32,735 nucleotides of DNA from Candidatus Methylomirabilota bacterium. GTDB lineage: Bacteria; Methylomirabilota; Methylomirabilia; Rokubacteriales; CSP1-6. The notes under the pieces were generated by a model that worked only from the letters and a program-made list of their open reading frames with translations, ran no database searches and was not told the origin of the DNA. The stretch is taken from NCBI GenBank assembly GCA_035764725.1, contig DASTYT010000056.1, forward strand, positions 1 through 32,735, in the 5' to 3' direction. Positions 1 to 5,936 of the stretch are shown in pieces (position 1 is the first letter of the stretch; every line of letters starts with the position of its first letter). The position numbers and the translations under genes were made by a program.

Positions 1-121
1 TGTCGACTTCCTTCTGCACGCGGCCCGGCACGTGCGCCGCACCCACAGTGTCCGAGACAACGCCATTCCTGGGTGAAGTCTGGTAAACGAAAGGCCGCGG
101 AACCGACCAACTCGTCGACCT
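1..121. other. Left-edge segment with no recognisable gene
   Basis: This stretch lies downstream of the dnaJ-like gene, which ends at 122 on the minus strand. I see no reading frame with coding character and no clear hairpin followed by a T-run, so no terminator is claimed. Confidence 0.4.
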
Positions 122-775
122 CTACTCGATCCGCACGTACAGACGCAAATAGAGGTCATGGATGCCGAGCGCGTGAAGGGGCATCTCGATGATCGATTCC
201 GGGCGCACCAGGGGCGGAACCGGAATCCGCACGATCCTCTCGGTGACGATTCGACCCTGCCCGCGACAGCACACGCACGGAAAGAGCCACATGCGGCCGC
301 TTCCGCCGCACTCGAAGCACGACTCGACACCCGGCACCGCGATCGGCACCTCGGCCCCGCGAGACGCCTCCTCCGGCGTCAGGATGACCTCGACGGTGAG
401 TCCCTCGGGCCCCTCGGTCTTTGGAAGTCCGATGCCGGTGAAGTTCCGGAACACGCGCTCAAGCAGGGCGTCGAAGGACGGCCGGACCGCCAATGGTTCG
501 TCCAGCAACCGGCTCCATGGTGCGCTCGGTTGGTCAGCAAATCGCGCGGGCGCACGCTCTTGCCACGCCGCCAGTTCCGCATCGTGGCGGCGCCGTGCCT
601 GCGGGTCGGCGAGGACGGCGTACGCCTCGGCCACCTTCTGGAAGGCGACAGTACTCTGCTCGCCCGCCACATCCGGGTGAAGAATCCGCGCGAGATCGCG
701 ATACCGCGCCCGTATGCCCGAAGGGCTCTCGGACTGGGACACCCCCAGGATCAGATAGTAGTTGTGCTGAGCCAT
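122..775 (-). CDS. Short DnaJ-like co-chaperone (J domain plus a reduced zinc-finger segment)
   Basis: A 217-residue J-domain protein expected to stimulate an Hsp70 (DnaK) ATPase in the cytoplasm. The J domain occupies about residues 5-68 and has the diagnostic HPD at 33-35. A middle linker is followed by two cysteine pairs, CFECGGSG (C153/C156) and CVCCRGQG (C167/C170). That is half of the four CxxCxGxG repeats of full DnaJ, and the protein is much shorter than the usual ~370 residues, with only a remnant of the C-terminal client-binding part. I chose the ATG at 775 over the GTG six bases upstream because GAGGTG sits at Shine-Dalgarno distance from it. It is the last gene of the heat-shock operon, 44 bp after the second hsp20 gene. 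Family assignment is firm; calling it a specialised partner of the two Hsp20s is inference. Confidence 0.85.
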   Translation of the reverse strand: MAQHNYYLILGVSQSESPSGIRARYRDLARILHPDVAGEQSTVAFQKVAEAYAVLADPQARRRHDAELAAWQERAPARFADQPSAPWSRLLDEPLAVRPSFDALLERVFRNFTGIGLPKTEGPEGLTVEVILTPEEASRGAEVPIAVPGVESCFECGGSGRMWLFPCVCCRGQGRIVTERIVRIPVPPLVRPESIIEMPLHALGIHDLYLRLYVRIE

Positions 776-819
776 CGTCACCTCGGCGGTAGCGGTTCCG
801 CGACTCTCCTCGGTGGTAG

Positions 820-1230
820 TCAGGCAGTCTGGATCTTGATCTGTCGCGGTTTGGCTTGCTCCGCCTTGGGCAGGCGCAGCCGCAGAACTCCGTGTATGAG
901 CGTCGCCTGGATCTGGGCCTGGTCGATCGCCTCAGACAGCGTGAAGCTGCGCTGGAACGTTCCCGCAGGGTACTCGTGAACAACCGCGACCTCGTTCGAC
1001 CCCTGCTGCGGCTCCGTGTGACCGGTGATCGTCAGCACACCCTCGTGGAGATCAATCGTCAGATGCCCAGGCTTGACGCCCGGCATGTCGGCGAGCACGG
1101 TGAGGGCTTCTGAAGCCTCGAAGATGTCCACCGGAGGAGTGAGCAGCACCCCTGGCCGAGTGCCCTCGGTGGTAGTCACGATGTCGCGCGGGCCCTGCGC
1201 CTGCAATCCCTGAGTCTGTTCCGTCGCCAT
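820..1230 (-). CDS. Small heat-shock protein Hsp20 (alpha-crystallin family), second copy
   Basis: A 136-residue Hsp20 chaperone, an ATP-independent holdase that keeps unfolding proteins soluble. The alpha-crystallin domain runs from about residue 33 to the end. It starts with the beta strand around PPVDIFEAS, includes ADMPGVKP, and ends with the characteristic GVLRLRLPK strand motif and a basic tail, KPRQIKIQ. The flexible N-terminal arm is very short. The ATG at 1230 starts a compact family-length protein; a longer upstream reading in this frame runs through the neighbouring hsp20 gene and is discarded. It lies 32 bp downstream of the first hsp20 gene and upstream of the dnaJ-like gene. Two non-identical Hsp20s in one operon suggest hetero-oligomers or different client ranges, which is inference. 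Confidence 0.92.
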   Translation of the reverse strand: MATEQTQGLQAQGPRDIVTTTEGTRPGVLLTPPVDIFEASEALTVLADMPGVKPGHLTIDLHEGVLTITGHTEPQQGSNEVAVVHEYPAGTFQRSFTLSEAIDQAQIQATLIHGVLRLRLPKAEQAKPRQIKIQTA

Positions 1231-1262
1231 GGTTGCCCTCCCTGCGTTGGCTCGTTGTTTCG

Positions 1263-1721
1263 CTACGAAGTCTGAACCGTCACGCGCCTCGGCTTGGCGG
1301 CTTCGTGCTTGGGAAGCGTCAAGGTGAGGACACCGTCGACGTACTTGGCGTCGACGCGTGCGCCGTCGAACGATTCCGGAAGGGTCACGCTCCGGCTGAA
1401 CGCGCCTTCGGCTCGCTCCTTCCGGTGGTAGCTGACCCCTTGCTCCTCGGGAGACTGTCGCGTGCCCGAGACAGCAATCGTCTGATGGACCACCGAGACG
1501 TCGAGTTTGGCCGCGTCGACCCCGGGGATCAACGCGCGGACATAGTAGTGGTCCCGGTCTTCCGAGACGTTCATCGGCGGGAAGACCCCGGACGTCGATC
1601 CCTCGCCGGCCGCGCCCGTGAGCCGCTCGAGCAGGCTTTCCATATCCCGCCGCATCTGGCCGAAGCTGTTCGTTGGGGTGTTCCAGGCGACGCTCCAAGG
1701 TCTAAGTTGTCGGACGATCAT
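1263..1721 (-). CDS. Small heat-shock protein Hsp20, first copy
   Basis: A 152-residue Hsp20 with a longer N-terminal arm (residues 1-45, including MRRDMESLLERL, the usual arm helix) and an alpha-crystallin domain from about residue 48. Visible landmarks are FPPMNVSED, VRALIPGVD and the GVLTLTLPK strand near the C terminus, followed by KPRRVTVQ. The ATG at 1721 overlaps the stop codon of the upstream small gene as ATGA, and GGAGGAG lies just before it, so translational coupling is likely. Expression should be controlled by the CIRCE-bearing promoter at 2187-2221. Confidence 0.93.
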   Translation of the reverse strand: MIVRQLRPWSVAWNTPTNSFGQMRRDMESLLERLTGAAGEGSTSGVFPPMNVSEDRDHYYVRALIPGVDAAKLDVSVVHQTIAVSGTRQSPEEQGVSYHRKERAEGAFSRSVTLPESFDGARVDAKYVDGVLTLTLPKHEAAKPRRVTVQTS

Positions 1722-2068
1722 CGCGGGCTCTCCTCCACTCGCTTCTCCGCTCGGTTTACGTGATCTGCGCTCGGCTTACGTGATCCGTGCCCGACGGTAG
1801 AGCGGCACCGGCGACACCCCAGCCTTCGAGAGAGCTCATGGAGCATCTCGTAGCAATACGGGCAGTCCCACGGGAGCAGCCCCACCAATTGCCCGGACCT
1901 ACGTTTGCGCGCGTCACTCGCCACGTCACTGCAGCTCCTTCCTCCTTTCGTCTCGTCAGCGCGATCTTCGGAGGCAAACTTCGAGCACCCACTCATCTTG
2001 TTCTGAATGTCGCGGAAAAGATCGAGATCTATTAGTGTTCCAAATGGACGCCAACGCTCGATCGGCAT
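1718..2068 (-). CDS. Small protein with an Hsp20-like N terminus and two cysteine pairs
   Basis: A 116-residue product, first gene of the heat-shock operon. Its start is well supported: AAGGAGGT lies a few bases before ATG at 2068, and its stop overlaps the hsp20 start as ATGA. The first ~25 residues (MPIERWRPFG..., LFRDIQNKM) resemble an Hsp20 N-terminal arm, but no alpha-crystallin domain follows. Residues ~70-90 instead hold CPYC and CRRC separated by 12 residues, which could bind zinc as a small ribbon. A second strong ribosome-binding sequence (AGGAGGAAGGAG) precedes an in-frame GTG at 1924, so a 68-residue cysteine-pair protein may be the functional product, with the upstream part a remnant of a third hsp20. 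I do not recognise a named family. Confidence 0.55.
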   Translation of the reverse strand: MPIERWRPFGTLIDLDLFRDIQNKMSGCSKFASEDRADETKGGRSCSDVASDARKRRSGQLVGLLPWDCPYCYEMLHELSRRLGCRRCRSTVGHGSRKPSADHVNRAEKRVEESPR

Positions 2069-2186
2069 TGTCTCAACCTCCTTGCTGCTCGACTCGCCGG
2101 CCCCTTGCTGGCCTTCCGCGACTTCATCAGGCCCTCCCTTCCTCCTTGACTGATGTTGCCTTCGGGCGGGTCTCCCCTGCCGCTCG

Positions 2187-2213
2187 TTAGCACTTGTAGA
2201 CGACGAGTGCCAA
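2187..2213. promoter_or_regulatory. CIRCE operator (HrcA-binding inverted repeat)
   Basis: The sequence reads TTAGCACTT, nine spacer bases, GAGTGCCAA. It matches the CIRCE consensus TTAGCACTC-N9-GAGTGCTAA at 16 of 18 arm positions with the exact 9-bp spacer. It lies 119-145 bp upstream of the first gene of the hsp20/dnaJ operon and overlaps the predicted promoter, as expected for repression by HrcA. No hrcA gene is in the window. Confidence 0.88.
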
Positions 2214-2221
2214 TCAGTCAA
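2193..2221 (-). promoter_or_regulatory. Sigma70-type promoter of the heat-shock operon
   Basis: On the minus strand, TTGACT (2216-2221) and TACAAG (2193-2198) are separated by 17 bp, the optimal spacing for -35 and -10 elements. The CIRCE arms cover the -10 and most of the spacer, so bound repressor would block polymerase. The implied untranslated leader is about 115 nt. Confidence 0.6.
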
Positions 2222-2439
2222 GTTCTCGAGGTATTGTTAGATAAATCAACGTGTTGAGATCGTCAGTGCCCTGTGCCCGGGCTGCACACTATTTGGGCAG
2301 TCCTACGAAGGAAAATCCCGGTGTCGGATCAGATTCGAGAGAACCTCGCGGACCCCCGTTTTTGCAATCATGGGGTGCGCCGGGAACCGCTCTCGCTCCT
2401 ATCTTGTCGCCGTGAGGCTCCGTGCCCGCCCCTTTTTGC
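2214..2439. other. Spacer between heat-shock promoter and pagL remnant
   Basis: No convincing gene is present. The part next to the promoter is relatively AT-rich compared with the rest of the window. Short open frames here are shadows without coding character. Confidence 0.4.
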
Positions 2440-2906
2440 TCATGGGAAGTAGAAGGAGACAACAAGCACGCCCGTATTGGCCTCGAAGCCGCGGTTCGGC
2501 TGTGACGTGTTGCCGTTCGAGACGTGCACGATGCGGTACCCGGCGTAGATCGCGGTCCGGTCTGTGACGGAGAGTGAGGCGCCGACACCGCCATAGAGAC
2601 GGAAAGCGAAGCTCGAGTCGATCTCGACTACACGCAAACTCGTGCCGCCCGCCGCCGCGCCGACCTCGACGTAGGGGACGAAACGGCCGAGCGAGAGGAA
2701 ATTGATAGCCCGCGGCCAGGCCGAGCCCCGCCCAGTACCCGGACGCTCGACCGAAGTACTGCTGATAGATGGGCTCGATCCCGACTTCGAGCGCTCCGTA
2801 TAACGGCCCGTCCCTGCCGACGGTGCCAAAGGGTACTCACGACGCGCGACCGTCGACCCACCAGAAATCCCGTCGCTAGGGAAGTGGTGACCCCGGCGGG
2901 ATTCAC
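2440..2906 (-). pseudogene. PagL-type lipid A 3-O-deacylase (acyloxyacyl hydrolase), frameshifted remnant
   Basis: PagL is an outer-membrane beta-barrel enzyme that removes the 3-linked acyl chain of lipid A. Three reading frames must be joined to follow the protein. The N-terminal piece (TGFLVGRRSRVV) is in one frame near 2880-2840. The middle piece (GPLYGALEVGIEPIYQQYF, then GYWAGLGLAAGYQF) is in a second frame at about 2833-2697. The C-terminal piece (LGRFVPYVEVGAA to VVSFYFP) is in a third, from about 2700 to 2440. Both junctions look like one extra base. The active site survives: HVSNG supplies the catalytic His and Ser two residues apart, with Glu twelve residues after the Ser, the same His-Ser-Glu spacing known for PagL. 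No signal peptide or start remains. Sequencing indels are an alternative to real decay. Confidence 0.72.
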
Positions 2907-3195
2907 AGGCGATAGCCCGGTAGAAAGACGTGGAGTTATCCCAGTCGCCTAGATACCAAAACCGAGGGAGTAAGCAGTAGCAAGGATCCGGGGCTTTGTT
3001 AGAAGGAGGCAAGTACCGGCAGGGTATCGGTTCAGCCGGAGGGGCCCTAGGGGGCCTTCCCTACGCTCCGTACATAGCCCGGACAGGAGGCAGGACAAGC
3101 ATACGGTCCTGGCTACATGCTGGGCCGGCCTCTTTCGAGGGCTACGGGCCTTTGGGGGGGCGGACGCGCCTTGCTCTACCTTTTCGGCGGCAGCC
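2907..3195. other. Intergenic tract without a recognisable gene
   Basis: Nothing with coding character was found on either strand. A GC-rich imperfect inverted repeat around 3040-3060 (GGGGCCCTAGGGGGCC) is the only visible structure. Together with the broken gene beside it, this looks like decaying accessory DNA. Confidence 0.35.
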
Positions 3196-3855
3196 TTAGG
3201 GCCATAGCTGGAAGAGGTGGTCCGAAGTCGCACCCACCAGCCAGATTTCTTTGAACGCTGCCTCCGCCAAGAGATCGCGCAGAACCTGCCGCGCGTGGAG
3301 GGCGAAGCCTGTCGCCATACCGCCCGGAACGAGATCAACTAGCAGAATGAACTCCGGCCTCTGCGTGGCCGGATATCGATTTCTCTTCCTTTCAACCGCA
3401 TACCGAATCAGGTGAACAGCATCATCCGGGGTCAACTCTATCTCCGCCGCGCCCATTGCGTTCAGCGAAGCCCAGCACGGTCCGTCGTAGAGCACCGTCA
3501 CCCGATACCGCTCTTTGCGTCCTCGGTCCGCCGATCTCGCTACAACATCGACGTCTGATCCGTCTACCTTGTCGAACGTGGCCCATGCACGGCCCGAGAG
3601 GTTGGCAATCCGCTTCGCGGCCTCAACCTCATCGGCCGCCTGATTTCTCTTCCATTCGGTCCGCCGCGCCCCAATCCTAAACGTGCCAGTCTCCGTCGGA
3701 CCCGAGGAAGCAAGTTGCACGCTCCCGGCGCCTGATTTCACGGCTTTCCGGGTTATCCATGGTCTGTTACAAGTTTCGGGTCTGCATCGAGCGCAGGTCA
3801 AAGGAGCCCCCGGGTTGGGAGCCCCGCGGTAACATCCCGCACAGAACCCGCACAA
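3196..3855 (-). CDS. Uncharacterised protein downstream of tRNA-Pro; N terminus uncertain
   Basis: I do not recognise this protein. The open frame could encode up to 219 residues from a TTG at 3855. Residues from about 60 onward look coding: an acidic/basic helix (DEVEAAKRIANLSG), an alternating hydrophobic segment (RYRVTVLYDG), LTPDDAVHLIRYAVERK, a hydrophobic strand EFILLVDLVPGG, and a C-terminal IWLVGAT strand. The first ~45 residues contain three CxxC-type pairs but also read like out-of-frame sequence beside the tRNA, so a GTG or TTG start near residue 46-48 is equally plausible. It appears soluble, with no signal peptide. It sits directly 3' of tRNA-Pro, a common insertion site for foreign DNA, and codon use looks less GC-extreme than in the stressosome genes. 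No function is proposed. Confidence 0.45.
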   Translation of the reverse strand: MCGFCAGCYRGAPNPGAPLTCARCRPETCNRPWITRKAVKSGAGSVQLASSGPTETGTFRIGARRTEWKRNQAADEVEAAKRIANLSGRAWATFDKVDGSDVDVVARSADRGRKERYRVTVLYDGPCWASLNAMGAAEIELTPDDAVHLIRYAVERKRNRYPATQRPEFILLVDLVPGGMATGFALHARQVLRDLLAEAAFKEIWLVGATSDHLFQLWP

Positions 3856-3881
3856 CGGCGGCCCTGGACGCGGCGTAAAGG

Positions 3882-3958
3882 TGGTCGGGGTGAGAGGATT
3901 TGAACCTCCGACTCCCTGCTCCCAAAGCAGGTGCGCTACCAGGCTGCGCTACACCCCG
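3882..3958 (-). tRNA. tRNA-Pro (anticodon UGG), CCA encoded
   Basis: The minus strand folds as a cloverleaf. The acceptor arm CGGGGTG (from 3958) pairs with CACCCCG, followed by discriminator A and an encoded CCA at 3882-3884. The anticodon arm CCTGC/GCAGG encloses the loop TTTGGGA with anticodon TGG, and the T arm contains GGTTCAAATCC. Length is 77 nt with CCA. It lies 52 bp downstream of the stressosome operon on the same strand. Confidence 0.97.
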
Positions 3959-4010
3959 AATGTTGAAGGGATCTTACCACGGCGGGCGCGGGGGGCCCGG
4001 TGCTCTGGCC

Positions 4011-5936
4011 TCAGGTGCGGCCGGCCAGGCTCGCCACCGCCTCCGCGAGCCGCATGGGATCGAGCGGCTTCGAGAGGTGCATGCGATAGCCGGCGGCGAG
4101 GGTGCGCGCCACGTCGGCGCTGTGCGCGTAGGCGGTGACCGCCACCGCCGGCATCACCGTGCCCGTCGCCTCGCGCAGCTCGCGGATGAGCTGTATCCCG
4201 TCCATGCCGGGCATGCCGAGGTCGGACACGAGCACGTCGGGCGCGTCCGCCTTCACGGCCTCGAGGGCCTCCGAACCGGACCGCGCCGCAGTCACGCGCG
4301 CACCGCAATGTCCCAGCGCCACCGAGGCGAGCGCGAGCGAGTCGACGTCGTCGTCCACCACGAGCACGTGTACGCCGTCGAGGCTCACCTGCCCCTCGCG
4401 GCTGATCGCCGCCGGGAACTCCGCCGGCCGGGCCGCCGTGGCCAGCGGGAGTGTCACCGTGAAGGTCGAGCCCTGCCCCTCTCCGCGGCTCGCCGCGTCC
4501 ACGCGGCCGCCGTGCAGCTCGACGAGATGCCGGACGATGGCCAGGCCGAGGCCGAGCCCCGTGTGCGCGCGGGCCGTCGAGCTATCCGCCTGGCGAAACT
4601 TCTCAAACACGTGCGGGAGGAACTCCGGGCGGATGCCCTGACCGGTGTCGGTGACCACGAGCGCCGCGTGGGCGCCCCGCGCCTCCACATTCACGGTGAT
4701 GCGCCCGCCCTCGCCGGTGAACTTGATCGCGTTCGAGATCAGGTTGGCCGCGACCTGCTGCAGCCGCGCGAAGTCGCCCTCCACGTGGACGGGGGCGCGC
4801 TCGGCACGCACGACGACGTCGAGACCCTTGGCATGCGCGGAGACGCGCAATCCCTCCACCGCGGCCTGGGTGACGTCGGCGAGGTCGAGGACATTCCGCT
4901 CCAGCGTGAGCTTGCCCGCGATGATCCGCGACACGTCGAGGAGGTCCTCGATCAGCTGGGCCTGGATCCGGCAGTTCCGCTCGATGGCGTCGAGGCCGCG
5001 CGCGGTCGTCCCCTCGTCGCTCTTGCCCGACTGCAGCACTCGCACCCAGCCCAGCATCGCGTTGAGCGGCGTGCGGAGCTCGTGGGAGAGCGTGGCGAGG
5101 AAGTCGTCCTTGGCGAGGTTCGCCTCCTCGGCCTGGGCACGGGCCGCGCGCTCCCGTCCCAGCAGCTCCGCCCGGGCGCGCTCGAGCCGGCGGCGCTCAG
5201 TGACGTCGATCGCGATCACGATGCATGCGCGATGCTTGCCGAACCGGATGGGCGTGGCGGTCAGCTCCACGTCCATGTCGGTGCCGTCGCGGGTGCGGTG
5301 CCGCCAGACGCCGATCTGCCCCGGGACACCGTCGAGCTGAGTCAGCACGGCGGGCACGTCGGCGGGCGCGTGGAGATCGCCGATGCGCATGGCCAAGAAA
5401 GCCTCGCGCGAGTAGGCATAGCGCTCGACCGCGGCGTCGTTCACCGCCACGATAGTGGACGCGTCCATGTCCACCACCCAGGCCGGCAGCGGATTGCGCT
5501 CGAACAGCACGCGATAGCGCGCCTCGGAATCACGCAGGGCCTCCTCGGCGCGCCGTAACCGCAAGAGCGCCCCGACCGTGGCCACGAGCACCGGCGGCTC
5601 TACCGGCTGGGTCAGGTAGCTGTCCGCCCCCGCGTCGAGGCTGCGCACTGTGTCCTGGCTGTGGACGAACGTGGCGGACACCTGGAGCACGAGGATCGTC
5701 GCGGTGTCGGGATTGCCCTTGAGCCGGCGGCACACCTCGTACCCGCTCATGTCGGGCAGCTTCACGTCGAGCACGATGAGGTCGGGCTTGCGCTCGAGGC
5801 AGAGGCGCAGCGCGTCCCCGGCGGTGGTCGCCTCGATGACGTCGTACCCCGCTTGCATGAGGACCCGGGAGACCGCGTACCGGTTCGCCGGTTCGTCGTC
5901 CACGGTGAGGATCAGTCCCGGCCGGGGCGCGCTCAC
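4011..5936 (-). CDS. Receiver-PAS-histidine kinase-receiver hybrid sensor kinase
   Basis: A 641-residue cytoplasmic hybrid kinase, last gene of the stressosome operon. Domains in order: receiver 1 (~7-125, acidic pair D13/D14, phospho-acceptor D57), PAS (~137-250), HisKA with SHELRTPLN and phospho-acceptor H285, HATPase (~385-500; NLISNAIKF, DTGQGI, GLGLGLAI), and receiver 2 (~522-638; acceptor D572, Lys623). In receiver 1 the conserved Lys after the fifth strand is replaced (YLTQPV, Q110). There are no membrane segments or DNA-binding domain. The start is a GTG at 5936 that overlaps the upstream stop as GTGA, implying coupled translation; a longer frame to 6359 runs inside the neighbouring gene and is rejected. 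It probably relays stressosome-linked signals to a response regulator elsewhere, which is inference. Confidence 0.9.
   Translation of the reverse strand: MSAPRPGLILTVDDEPANRYAVSRVLMQAGYDVIEATTAGDALRLCLERKPDLIVLDVKLPDMSGYEVCRRLKGNPDTATILVLQVSATFVHSQDTVRSLDAGADSYLTQPVEPPVLVATVGALLRLRRAEEALRDSEARYRVLFERNPLPAWVVDMDASTIVAVNDAAVERYAYSREAFLAMRIGDLHAPADVPAVLTQLDGVPGQIGVWRHRTRDGTDMDVELTATPIRFGKHRACIVIAIDVTERRRLERARAELLGRERAARAQAEEANLAKDDFLATLSHELRTPLNAMLGWVRVLQSGKSDEGTTARGLDAIERNCRIQAQLIEDLLDVSRIIAGKLTLERNVLDLADVTQAAVEGLRVSAHAKGLDVVVRAERAPVHVEGDFARLQQVAANLISNAIKFTGEGGRITVNVEARGAHAALVVTDTGQGIRPEFLPHVFEKFRQADSSTARAHTGLGLGLAIVRHLVELHGGRVDAASRGEGQGSTFTVTLPLATAARPAEFPAAISREGQVSLDGVHVLVVDDDVDSLALASVALGHCGARVTAARSGSEALEAVKADAPDVLVSDLGMPGMDGIQLIRELREATGTVMPAVAVTAYAHSADVARTLAAGYRMHLSKPLDPMRLAEAVASLAGRT

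Noticed and set aside
3881..4138. Plus-strand ORF starting MVGVRGFEPPTPCSQS
   Set aside because: It is the antisense translation of tRNA-Pro running into the shadow of the kinase gene, a classic artefact.
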